Of a stretch of 13,106 bases of DNA, positions 5,630 through 13,074 are shown one piece after another; positions within the stretch are counted from its first letter, which is position 1; each line of letters opens with the position of its first letter. A program made the translations under genes and the position numbers. Source of the DNA: an uncultured Blautia sp. (lineage in GTDB: Bacteria > Bacillota > Clostridia > Lachnospirales > Lachnospiraceae). Location: assembly GCA_934394595.1 (NCBI GenBank), contig CAKRRX010000066.1, positions 1 through 13,106 on the forward strand, given 5' to 3'. The notes under the pieces are model-generated. The model ran no database searches and was not told the origin of the DNA. It was given only the letters and a program-made list of their open reading frames with translations.

Positions 5630-8046
5630 TTTATTATTTCATTGAAAAGTTCCTGCACTTTTCCAGGACCGAATCTGACGGAAATATCCATCTCAAGCTT
5701 CACACCGGCCAGTTCCGCCAAATTCATTTCATGAATCTTTCTGCGGATCTGCTCCAGAACTTCTTCTGTGGAATCCCTGTCTGTGTCAAAAAACACGATT
5801 ACAAAGTCATCTCCTGCATAACGTACCACTTCCCCTGCATCTTCCACAATTTCCCGAAGCGCCTGCCCTATATAGCGAAGGACATCATCTCCCGTCTGAT
5901 GGCCAAAGGACTCATTGATCTTCTTAAAGTCTCTGATATCTGCCAGTGCAACTGCAGAGACCGATTTCCTCCTGCACAGCTGCTCTGTATAATAATGTCT
6001 GTTATAAATTCCGGTGCCCTGGTCAATATAATACTTTTTCTTATGGAGATGGATAGACTCCAGCACTTCATCTCTTGAATATCCCTGGGGAATAAAGGTA
6101 TCATCCAGCTTGTTCACCAGTTCCATACAGCAAGGGCTGCCATCAATCTCTACATACATGGCAGTTACCTGATAAATATCTTCCTGTACCACCTCGAATT
6201 TCATCAGCCGCTCTTTTTTGCGAAGACACTTTGCGGAAATACAGTTCTCACACCCTTCGTTTCGATTCCAGACTTCGAAGCAATTGTATGTGCTTTCCCA
6301 CACCCGTCCCCCTCGCTCTACATGGATGATTTTTTTCCTGATGGGATCCACATACCGTACCAGGTCATAGGTAATGTGAAGATACTGCAGAAGGATCCAT
6401 GCCTCTTCTCCTGAAATACCAAAGCCGCTTACCTTTAAGCGGTCATAGAATCTGGAAAATTCAGAGCTTCTGCAATGAAGCCTGCCTGCATCACTTACTG
6501 CACTGACGATCTCATAATCCGCATCTGCATCTGTAAGCATACCAACAACCCCTGTATACTCTTTCTTTTCATCTGATGCCCAGATCACTTTACAATCGCA
6601 GCGATATCGTTCCGGCTTCTTGCCATCCTTTGTCTGAATATCGCTCACAACCACAGGATTCTCCTTCGTGGCATTACGGATCTTCTTCAAAAGACAGTTC
6701 AGGGAATTCTCTTCGACCAGATTCTGAATGGTTCCTTTTTCAAGAGGAGACAAAACAGGGTCCATCATCCCGCTTCGCTTTACTCCTATTTCATTCAGAT
6801 TCAGAAGAGGCGGAGAAACTGTGTAGGTGAAAACAATATTGGAAGATTTTCCTGCCAGAAACTGAAATCTGGCCCTCTCGTATTCAAGCATCTGCACAAT
6901 TTTTTCGGAAGATTCCATCTCATAATCATGAAACCGGTTTGCCATATTCAGCATACTGCTGCTGTCACAGGGAATTCCGGATTTCACATACATCACTTTC
7001 TTAAGCTGAGGTGAAATTTCCACCAGACACTCCAGCAAAAGCGTATTAAACACCCCGCACTGTCCTGCCAGGATCATCTCTATAGCTTTGTCATGGGAAT
7101 AGGCATCCTTGTAACACCGCTCACTTGTAAGAGCATCATATACATCTGCCAGAGCCACCGCCTGTGCAGAGATCGGAATTTCTTCTCCTTTCAGACCATC
7201 CGGATATCCGCCTCCATCATATCGCTCATGATGCCAGCGGCAGATTTCATAGGCAGTCTTCACCAACGGATCATCCTTCTGGTCAATAGGAAGCTGCTCC
7301 AGCATGTTTGCCCCTGCCATGGAATGTCCTTTCATAATGGTGAATTCCTCGGCAGTAAGTCGGCCAGGCTTATTCAGGATCTCATCTGGAATGGTGATCT
7401 TGCCAATGTCATGAAGAGCAGACGCTGTACTGATAATGCCAATCTCTTCCTGGCTGATGGTATAGGGGTTCTCTTTCATCTCAACCAGATGACGCAAAAG
7501 CATATCTGTGATCACCTGAATATGAAGTACGTGAAGTCCGCTCTCACCATTTCGAAATTCTACAATATGGGAGAGGATATTGATCATCAGCTTGCTGCTT
7601 TTCTCGCTCTCATAAATCTGATTGCTTACAATACTCCTCATGCGCTTCTGTTTTGCATTAAGCAAAATGGCATTTGTAACACGCCTGCGAACCATATGAA
7701 CATCAAACGGCTTGCCGATAAAGTCTGTCACTCCAAGGTCGTAACCTCTCTTGATATAGGCAGGTGAGTCCTCTGAAGATATGATGATCACCGGAACATT
7801 GTCAATCCAGTGTTCCTTATTCATATATGCAAGTACCTCAAATCCATCCATCTGAGGCATCACAAGATCCAGCAAAAGTAACGAAATTTCTTCTACATGC
7901 TTCTGCAGACAGTCAACCGCCTGCACACCGTCCTTCACCTGTATGATCTCATATTCATCTTCCAGAATTGATACCAGAAGCTCACGGTTCATTTCGGCAT
8001 CGTCTGCAATAAGAATCTTCTGTTTTTGCTGCGTCAAATTGTTCAT
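5626..8046 (-). CDS. Response regulator with HD-GYP c-di-GMP phosphodiesterase and degenerate GGDEF-like end
   Basis: Likely a cytosolic, phosphorylation-controlled hydrolase of cyclic di-GMP. Numbering from the ATG at 8046: REC domain (about 10-125) with acidic pair D15-D16, phospho-acceptor D60 (LLLDLVMP), S90-S91 and K112 (GKPFD); HD-GYP domain (about 150-350) with HDIGK (212-216), HSMAG (241-245), HHERYDGGGYPDGL (272-285) and ADVYDALTS (300-308); a PAS-like region (about 395-510); a Cys-rich region with GCENC at 598-602, C607 and CC at 639-640; and a C-terminal GGDEF-like domain (about 672-806). That domain keeps GTGIYNRHYY and D703 but reads AGDDF (744-748), has no RxxD site and stops about 20 residues short of the usual final helix. 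It is probably not a cyclase and may bind GTP or be structural. I chose ATG 8046 because the in-frame GTG at 8055 lies inside the AGAGGGTG ribosome site. No partner histidine kinase is in the window. Confidence 0.92.
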   Translation of the reverse strand: MNNLTQQKQKILIADDAEMNRELLVSILEDEYEIIQVKDGVQAVDCLQKHVEEISLLLLDLVMPQMDGFEVLAYMNKEHWIDNVPVIIISSEDSPAYIKRGYDLGVTDFIGKPFDVHMVRRRVTNAILLNAKQKRMRSIVSNQIYESEKSSKLMINILSHIVEFRNGESGLHVLHIQVITDMLLRHLVEMKENPYTISQEEIGIISTASALHDIGKITIPDEILNKPGRLTAEEFTIMKGHSMAGANMLEQLPIDQKDDPLVKTAYEICRWHHERYDGGGYPDGLKGEEIPISAQAVALADVYDALTSERCYKDAYSHDKAIEMILAGQCGVFNTLLLECLVEISPQLKKVMYVKSGIPCDSSSMLNMANRFHDYEMESSEKIVQMLEYERARFQFLAGKSSNIVFTYTVSPPLLNLNEIGVKRSGMMDPVLSPLEKGTIQNLVEENSLNCLLKKIRNATKENPVVVSDIQTKDGKKPERYRCDCKVIWASDEKKEYTGVVGMLTDADADYEIVSAVSDAGRLHCRSSEFSRFYDRLKVSGFGISGEEAWILLQYLHITYDLVRYVDPIRKKIIHVERGGRVWESTYNCFEVWNRNEGCENCISAKCLRKKERLMKFEVVQEDIYQVTAMYVEIDGSPCCMELVNKLDDTFIPQGYSRDEVLESIHLHKKKYYIDQGTGIYNRHYYTEQLCRRKSVSAVALADIRDFKKINESFGHQTGDDVLRYIGQALREIVEDAGEVVRYAGDDFVIVFFDTDRDSTEEVLEQIRRKIHEMNLAELAGVKLEMDISVRFGPGKVQELFNEIIK

Positions 8047-8054
8047 ATGTATCA

Positions 8055-8060
8055 CCCTCT
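8055..8060 (-). promoter_or_regulatory. Ribosome binding site deciding the start of the HD-GYP gene
   Basis: AGAGGG on the minus strand (8060-8055), eight bases before ATG 8046. An upstream in-frame GTG (8055-8053) overlaps this site and has no site of its own, which favours the ATG. Confidence 0.7.
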
Positions 8061-8073
8061 GCAGATGTGGTTA

Positions 8074-8081
8074 CCCCCCCC
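8074..8081. repeat. G8/C8 homopolymer in the leader of the HD-GYP gene
   Basis: Eight consecutive C on the plus strand, so G8 in the HD-GYP messenger leader, 28 bases before the start. It sits in the loop side of a possible hairpin (CAGTGTGG pairing with CCACA-T-CTG), just before the ribosome binding site. Such tracts can change length by slippage; whether this one does is unknown. Confidence 0.6.
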
Positions 8082-8244
8082 ACACTGTTTTTTTCAATTT
8101 TATCCGACAGCTTTTTAAATCTGGGTGCTATCACTTTCACTCTACCATTTCCGAAAAACGTTGTGCTCCTCTGTCAGAAATCCTTGTTTTTGTATATGGG
8201 AACCCGGCAACAGAACTGTCAAGAGTATTCAGATATGTACTTTT

Positions 8245-8273
8245 AGTTTATCAGTCTGCTACAGCAATGTCAA
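8245..8273 (-). promoter_or_regulatory. Candidate sigma-A promoter of the HD-GYP gene
   Basis: A consensus TTGACA (8273-8268) and TAAACT (8250-8245) on the minus strand, spaced by 17 bases. It predicts a leader of about 190 bases. The -35 box directly abuts the direct repeats at 8275-8326. Confidence 0.6.
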
Positions 8274-8274
8274 C

Positions 8275-8326
8275 TAGTACAGCGAAAATTAAGTATCTGT
8301 TAGTACAACGAAAATTAAGTATCTCC
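8275..8326. repeat. Two tandem 26-bp direct repeats between divergent promoters
   Basis: Copies at 8275-8300 and 8301-8326 share their first 24 bases with a single difference (AGCG versus AACG in the first third) and both contain GAAAATTAAGTATCT. They fill most of the space between the minus-strand -35 (ends 8273) and the plus-strand -35 (starts 8336). They could be paired regulator sites, or a leftover end of an insertion sequence, since some families such as IS21 carry repeated binding sites near their termini. No other copy is seen in this window. Confidence 0.75.
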
Positions 8327-8335
8327 TTCACACTC

Positions 8336-8364
8336 TTGCACAAAACCACATGCTATCTTATAAT
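8336..8364 (+). promoter_or_regulatory. Candidate sigma-A promoter of the FliB-type gene
   Basis: TTGCAC (8336-8341) and a consensus TATAAT (8359-8364) with a 17-base spacer, about 35 bases before the AGGAGG ribosome site. Confidence 0.7.
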
Positions 8365-8405
8365 AGTCACAAATGTTTTTGACACTTTTCTTAGGAGGCG
8401 CGAAA

Positions 8406-9566
8406 ATGCAGATCACAAGACCTGATTATTATAAAAAATTTTCCTGCATTGCTGGAGCCTGTCCGGATACCTGCTGCGCAGGATGGCAGATCGTCATCGA
8501 TAAAAAAAGCCTGGAAAAATACCGTCACATAAAGGGGCCTTTCCGAAATCGTCTTCACAATGACATAGACTGGAAAGAGCAGGTATTCCGGCAATATGAC
8601 AGACGCTGCGCTTTTCTCAATGAAGAAGGGCTCTGCGATATTTATATTGAGACCGGCAAACCCATGCTTTGCGATACCTGCCGCAAGTATCCCAGACATA
8701 TCGAGGAATTTGAGGGGTTACGGGAATACTCCCTTTCTCTTTCCTGTCCGGAGGCAGCCCGGATCATTCTGGAAAATAAAAAGAAAGTGTCTTTTCATAC
8801 AGCAGAGGTTCCTTCTTCAGAGGAAAACTATGAGGATTTCGATTATCTGCTTTTTTCTGCTCTGATGGACACCAGGGATTATTTTCTGGAGATCCTGCAA
8901 AACCGGCAGATTCCCATGAAGCTCCGTCTTTGGAAGCTTCTTGCTGCAGCCCATGATTTCCAGTGCTGTCTCGACAAAAATGAACTTTTTCGCTGGGAAG
9001 AAATAAGAAACCGCCACGTCTCTTCCGGCTATGGTGAAGGTTTCACAGAAAAGGTAAACCGGCATATTTCCAATAAACTCCCCCGGGAGCAGCTTCTGAT
9101 CCGAATGTGGCGTGCCATTGTACCGAAAATGGAAGCCCTTCGCCCTGACTGGCATGACTTTCTCAGGGAAAAGCTGGAAAGGCTTTATTCTGAGGATGCA
9201 GCCCACCAGACTACAGATTCCTGCAAGCAAACCTGTACAGATTTTGAAAAAGCTTATCCTGACTGGAATATTCAGGAGGAACAGCTTCTTGTCTACTGGA
9301 TCTACACCTATTTCTGTGGTGCTGTTTATGACGGAGATATTTTTGCCAAAGTAAAACTGGCTGTGATCTGTACCCTTCTTATTCATGAACTGGACATGGG
9401 AATGTATGTGAGAAATGGCCGGGTATTCTGTCTGGAGGATCAGATTTCCATCTGCTATCGTTTTTCCAGGGAACTGGAGCATTCTGACCTGAATCTCAAT
9501 GCTCTGGAGGAAATTCTTTCTACGGATAAGCTGTTTTCACTGGGAAATTTGCTGCGTATCTGTTAA
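8406..9566 (+). CDS. FliB-type (flagellin) lysine-N-methylase family protein
   Basis: Resembles the FliB family; in Salmonella FliB methylates lysines on flagellin. The 386-residue protein starts MQITRPDYYKKFSCIAGACP and shows the family's N-terminal cysteine set: C14, C19, C23-C24 (CPDTCCAGW), C68, C77 (EEGLCDIY), C89 and C92 (LCDTCRKYPRH) and C114 (SLSCPEAAR), probably holding an iron-sulfur cluster or metal. The long C-terminal part is mostly helical and has no motif I can assign. The start at 8406 is chosen because AGGAGG (8393-8398) lies seven bases before it; an earlier in-frame ATG at 8373 precedes that site. It is divergent from the HD-GYP gene and shares its regulatory region. No flagellar genes are here, and such proteins also occur in non-motile Clostridia, so the substrate is uncertain. 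Confidence 0.85.
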   Translation: MQITRPDYYKKFSCIAGACPDTCCAGWQIVIDKKSLEKYRHIKGPFRNRLHNDIDWKEQVFRQYDRRCAFLNEEGLCDIYIETGKPMLCDTCRKYPRHIEEFEGLREYSLSLSCPEAARIILENKKKVSFHTAEVPSSEENYEDFDYLLFSALMDTRDYFLEILQNRQIPMKLRLWKLLAAAHDFQCCLDKNELFRWEEIRNRHVSSGYGEGFTEKVNRHISNKLPREQLLIRMWRAIVPKMEALRPDWHDFLREKLERLYSEDAAHQTTDSCKQTCTDFEKAYPDWNIQEEQLLVYWIYTYFCGAVYDGDIFAKVKLAVICTLLIHELDMGMYVRNGRVFCLEDQISICYRFSRELEHSDLNLNALEEILSTDKLFSLGNLLRIC

Positions 9567-9580
9567 GTAATACTCTTGTG

Positions 9581-9585
9581 GGAGG
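9581..9585 (+). promoter_or_regulatory. Ribosome binding site deciding the start of the GNAT gene
   Basis: GGAGG eight bases before ATG 9594. An in-frame TTG at 9576 lies upstream of this site and is therefore unlikely as a start; a GTG at 9591 directly before the ATG is a possible alternative. Confidence 0.7.
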
Positions 9586-9593
9586 AACTTGTG

Positions 9594-10178
9594 ATGTCAT
9601 TAAATAAACTTATCATCCGTAACGCTTCTGCCGAAGATGCCCCGGCTCTTCTTAGCATCTACGCACCTTATATAGAGCATACAGCTATCACCTTTGAATA
9701 TGAAGTTCCATCTTTAGACGAATTTCGCCAGAGGGTCCTTCATACTCTGCAGCAATATCCTTATCTGATAGCCGAAAGGGCTGGCCGGATCATAGGATAC
9801 GCCTATGCCAGCCCTTTTCATCCCCGCGCTGCCTACCAATGGGCAGTAGAAACTTCCATCTATGTAGAGCAGAATGAGAAGCGCTCCGGCGTTGGAAAAG
9901 CCCTTTATGCAGCCCTTGAAAAAGCGCTGAAAGCCCAGAATATCACCAATCTCAACGCCTGCATTGCCTGTCCCAAGGTGGATGATGAATATCTTACCAG
10001 AAACAGCATCCAGTTCCATGAACATCTTGGCTATTCCATGGTCGGGGAATTCCATCAGTGCGGATATAAATTTGGCCGCTGGTACAATATGGTGTGGATG
10101 GAAAAAATGATCGGTGATCACGTGGAAAAACAGCCGGCTGTGATTCCGTTCCCTAAGCTGAAGATCACAGAATATTAA
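9594..10178 (+). CDS. GNAT acetyltransferase, phosphinothricin N-acetyltransferase-like
   Basis: A cytosolic acetyl-CoA-dependent N-acetyltransferase of 194 residues. The acetyl-CoA loop is visible as EKRSGVGKALYAALE near residues 91-105, and the segments IRNASAEDAPALLSIYAPYI, GYAYASPFHPRAAYQW, VETSIYV and the C-terminal GYKFGRWYNMVWMEK match the phosphinothricin acetyltransferase (Pat/bar-like) subgroup. Members of this subgroup act on diverse amines and amino-acid analogues such as methionine sulfoximine, and the true substrate here is unknown, so the resistance name should not be taken literally. The gene starts 27 bases after the FliB-type gene with its own GGAGG site, with no terminator between, so the two probably share a transcript. 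It ends only 16 bases from the converging beta-mannosidase gene, and I see no terminator in that gap. Confidence 0.92.
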   Translation: MSLNKLIIRNASAEDAPALLSIYAPYIEHTAITFEYEVPSLDEFRQRVLHTLQQYPYLIAERAGRIIGYAYASPFHPRAAYQWAVETSIYVEQNEKRSGVGKALYAALEKALKAQNITNLNACIACPKVDDEYLTRNSIQFHEHLGYSMVGEFHQCGYKFGRWYNMVWMEKMIGDHVEKQPAVIPFPKLKITEY

Positions 10179-10194
10179 GTAATATCTCCATATT

Positions 10195-12651
10195 TTAATA
10201 GGTATGATACACGTCAAAAATATGTATGCCATCAGCCATCGGAGAATCTTTTTCCAATTTCAGAATCACTGGCTTTTTGTCTGTGACAGCGAATACGTTT
10301 TCCTGCCAGATAGCATTTTTTGAAATTCCTTCCACCATACAATAGGGGACGAAACTTTTCGCCTGGATCTCCACACTTCCGTCTGGTTTTTCGGTTACTT
10401 TCAGCTGTGGATCTTTCAATTCCAGATATTTCATGGGAACAAACAGTTCAAATTCCTTCTTATGAATAAGTTTTCCACGATCCATATATTCATATTCTGC
10501 CACCAGAAATACAGATTCCTCTCTTCCACGTATCTGGTCACGGTAGTCCTTTTCCTGTATGCATTTTGCAGTCAGGGCAGGGATTTCTGCCTGTACCTTT
10601 TGTTCTTCCAGCACCTCAAAATCCAGCGTCTTTACAGAAATTCTGGCTTTTACCTGGACCGGTTCCAGAGTTTCATTGGAAATCCAGAAGCCCATGCGGC
10701 TTTCCTTTTTCTCGATACTTCCTGCCACTCTGTCACAAAAGGCTTTTGCCATATAATGAAGAGCCTTGTATCTGCCATAATAGTCCATGCTGGACCAGGA
10801 TGCCACCGGCCAGTTGTCATTAAACTGCCAGTAAATACTTCCCATACATCTGCCACGGTTTCTCCGCCAGTGTTCAGTGGCAGCTTTCATTGCGTAACCC
10901 TGTAAGATCTGGCTAAGAAACACCAGACTTTCCAGGTCTTTTGGATATCGAAAATTTTCGGAAAGATAGTACAGGATTTTCCCATTTGCTGCAGGATTTT
11001 TCTGGTGGCTTTCCATCACTTTCGTAAACAGGTTTCGATCTTTTTCCTCTGTAAAAGTCTCAATTGTACGGATGGATGGAAGAGACTGGAATCCAAATTC
11101 AGAGCAGAAACGGAAATAATGCTTCTGATACTCGCTAAAGGGCTTCTGTCCGTGCCATACCTCCCAGTAGTGGCAGTCTCCTTTTGCCTCGCTGTCCGGC
11201 TGGTCAAAGCTCCCTCCTGAGGAAGGAGAAGAAGGCCAGTAAAAGGTATCCGGAGCTACTTCTTCCACAACTTTCGGAAGAATGTATTCAAATTGAAGGA
11301 GATAGTCCCGCTTTAAGGACGGGCAGTGATCTTTCACTTCATTCCACCCAACCCAGGCGCTTTCCATCTCATTGTTTCCGCAGATCAGCGCAAGGCAGGC
11401 ATGATTTCGGAATCGTTTTAGATTATCTCTGGTTTCTGCAGTGATATTTTCCTCAAATTTCGGATCAAGGTCATATATATTGCAGGCATACATCAGATCC
11501 TGCCATACCAGTATTCCATATCTGTCGCACAGATCATAAAATTCTTCTGATGGGTAATAACCGCCGCCCCACACACGAAGACAGTTAAAATTGGCAAAAA
11601 CAGCAGCCTTTACGTCTCTTTCCAGAACTTCCGGAGTGATGTGGGAATAAAAACAATCGTCAGGAATATAGTTGGCGCCTCTTGCAAAAATTTTCACGCC
11701 GTTGACTGCAATGGCAAATTCCTGGCCCCACTGGTCTTCCTCACGGGATACAGTCATGGTACGTAAACCAATGTGGTAATCCTTCTGATCTAAAATCGCA
11801 GTTCCCCTCTGAAGCAGCACTTTTAATACATAAAGAGGCTGACTGCCATAGCCATTTGGCCACCAGAGCTTTGGATCTGCAATTTCGATTTCAGTGACAT
11901 AATGATTCTCTTTTTTGGCTGTACTATTCTTTTTATCTGCTGTGCTTCCCCTGTATAATAATTTTCCTTCCGGGGAATACAGTTCCAATGTCATGGCTTC
12001 CGCTTTCAAGATCTCCGATTCAACTTCCAGAATGACTTTTCCATTTTCGTGCTTCTGACGAATCAGGGTATCTCCCAGTCTTGCAAAGTCATAGCTGCAC
12101 AGCTCTATTTTTCGGAAAATCCCCACATCCGGAAGCTGTGGGCCCCAGTCCCAGCCGAACATGCTGTGGGCTTTTCGGATATACTGCGCTCCTGGGAGTG
12201 TGCCGGTATTGATGAAATGAATTTCTCTTTCCTTTCCGGCCTGGACAGACTCCACATACCGGATTGGTGAGGTAAAATGAATTTCCAGCTGATTCTCACC
12301 TGGTTTCACCAGTTTTTTTACCGGATAAGAAAAAATCCGGTGCATATTCTCTGTATGTCCCAGCTTACATCCATTCAAAACAATGTCTGCAATGGTGTCA
12401 AGACCATAGAAGGTCAGCAGAATTTCTTCTTTTTCATACTCCTCTTCTGATACCTGAAAGCTTCCTCTCACGTCAAAATCATTTCGAAAAAATTCTGTCC
12501 ACTGGTACTCATTTGTTCCAAAATACGGATCCGGCAATCTCCCTGCTTTATAAAATACATCCATCGCAGAGCCAGGCACAGACATGGGATACCAGACATT
12601 TTCCCCTGAAACAGAAATTTCAAAATTTGTGCTGATTTTTTTCCTTATCAT
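10195..12651 (-). CDS. Beta-mannosidase, glycoside hydrolase family 2, intracellular
   Basis: Removes terminal beta-mannose from manno-oligosaccharides or beta-mannosides inside the cell. The 818 residues follow the family layout: N-terminal sugar-binding-type beta domain (about 1-185, with VPGSAMDVFYKAGRLPDPYF and FGWDWGPQLPDVGIFR), an immunoglobulin-like domain (about 190-300), the TIM-barrel catalytic domain (about 300-640) and C-terminal beta domains. The acid/base is E428 in GNNE and the nucleophile E518 in FCSEFGFQS; other hallmarks are RVWGGGYYPSEEFYDLCD (359-376), YWPSSPSSGG (471-480) and IYWQFNDNWPVASWSSMDYY (606-625). There is no signal peptide, so substrate must be imported. The ATG has AGGAAGG about 14 bases upstream, a rather long spacing. 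It lies 21 bases after a 133-residue gene and is likely co-transcribed with it. No mannoside transporter is in view. Confidence 0.95.
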   Translation of the reverse strand: MIRKKISTNFEISVSGENVWYPMSVPGSAMDVFYKAGRLPDPYFGTNEYQWTEFFRNDFDVRGSFQVSEEEYEKEEILLTFYGLDTIADIVLNGCKLGHTENMHRIFSYPVKKLVKPGENQLEIHFTSPIRYVESVQAGKEREIHFINTGTLPGAQYIRKAHSMFGWDWGPQLPDVGIFRKIELCSYDFARLGDTLIRQKHENGKVILEVESEILKAEAMTLELYSPEGKLLYRGSTADKKNSTAKKENHYVTEIEIADPKLWWPNGYGSQPLYVLKVLLQRGTAILDQKDYHIGLRTMTVSREEDQWGQEFAIAVNGVKIFARGANYIPDDCFYSHITPEVLERDVKAAVFANFNCLRVWGGGYYPSEEFYDLCDRYGILVWQDLMYACNIYDLDPKFEENITAETRDNLKRFRNHACLALICGNNEMESAWVGWNEVKDHCPSLKRDYLLQFEYILPKVVEEVAPDTFYWPSSPSSGGSFDQPDSEAKGDCHYWEVWHGQKPFSEYQKHYFRFCSEFGFQSLPSIRTIETFTEEKDRNLFTKVMESHQKNPAANGKILYYLSENFRYPKDLESLVFLSQILQGYAMKAATEHWRRNRGRCMGSIYWQFNDNWPVASWSSMDYYGRYKALHYMAKAFCDRVAGSIEKKESRMGFWISNETLEPVQVKARISVKTLDFEVLEEQKVQAEIPALTAKCIQEKDYRDQIRGREESVFLVAEYEYMDRGKLIHKKEFELFVPMKYLELKDPQLKVTEKPDGSVEIQAKSFVPYCMVEGISKNAIWQENVFAVTDKKPVILKLEKDSPMADGIHIFDVYHTY

Positions 12652-12672
12652 ATTGTGCTTTACTTCCTTCCT

Positions 12673-13074
12673 CTATCTCCCATTCACACTGTTCACAAAT
12701 ACCAGATAACATCCAAAGTCTCCAATCCTTTTGCGATTTCCGGGATCTTCCTCAGTGTATCCCAGTTCGTCTCGCCAGGAGGCTGTTTTACCCTGCATTT
12801 TCAGATATCTTGCCATCATATTAAATTTCACGATCAGGGCATCATGGCAGGAGGTACGGCGAGGATCCATTTCCATTTTCTGTTCCCGGTCCATCAGAAG
12901 CCATTTTGCACGGATTGCACCGTATTCATTGGCTTTTTCCACTAATTCCCCATAGATCTCCAGAGCATCCGGATCTGTCCCGATCTCTGTGATCATCTCC
13001 TGATGAAGGCGCTGCATGGTTTCCAGTGAGAGGCTGTCATGCGCTGTGAGATAGTCATCGTATGTTAAGATCAT
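12673..13074 (-). CDS. Protein of unknown function, 133 aa, upstream of beta-mannosidase
   Basis: I do not recognise a function with confidence. The protein is soluble and mostly helical: MILTYDDYLTAHDSLSLET, then a helix-rich middle (LVEKANEYGAIRAKWLLMDR) and a conserved-looking RRTSCHDALIVKFNMMARYL segment, ending DFGCYLVFVNSVNGR. There is no signal peptide, membrane segment or DNA-binding motif I can see. It recalls small uncharacterised DUF proteins of Clostridia (possibly DUF3232, unverified). The start is firm: AAAGGAGG lies nine bases before the ATG. It is followed 21 bases later by the beta-mannosidase gene on the same strand, so the two are probably one transcript. Its promoter would lie beyond the window edge. 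Confidence 0.8.
   Translation of the reverse strand: MILTYDDYLTAHDSLSLETMQRLHQEMITEIGTDPDALEIYGELVEKANEYGAIRAKWLLMDREQKMEMDPRRTSCHDALIVKFNMMARYLKMQGKTASWRDELGYTEEDPGNRKRIGDFGCYLVFVNSVNGR

Larger units (their letters stand above)
8047..8405. other. 359-bp divergent intergenic region between HD-GYP and fliB-type genes
   Basis: No gene is visible here. From the HD-GYP side it holds the ribosome site, the G8 tract, a leader of about 190 bases without a riboswitch I recognise, a minus-strand promoter, two 26-bp direct repeats, then the plus-strand promoter and ribosome site of the FliB-type gene. A second TTGACA on the minus strand (8222-8217) has only a poorly spaced -10 (TATACA after 20 bases). 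Confidence 0.75.

Noticed and set aside
8047..8055. GTG start at 8055 for the HD-GYP gene
   Set aside because: The codon is part of the AGAGGGTG ribosome site that serves ATG 8046, leaving no site for itself.
8047..8237. Possible cyclic di-GMP or other riboswitch in the long HD-GYP leader
   Set aside because: I looked for the conserved cores of the cyclic di-GMP (GEMM) and other common riboswitches and did not find them; only short, weak stems are visible.
8275..8326. CRISPR-like repeats
   Set aside because: Only two units in direct tandem with a two-base junction and no spacers.
9576..9593. TTG start at 9576 for the GNAT gene
   Set aside because: It precedes the GGAGG ribosome site; the extra six residues are not family-like.
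10179..10194. Terminator between the converging GNAT and beta-mannosidase genes
   Set aside because: The gap is 16 bases of A/T-rich sequence without a convincing stem and U-tract.
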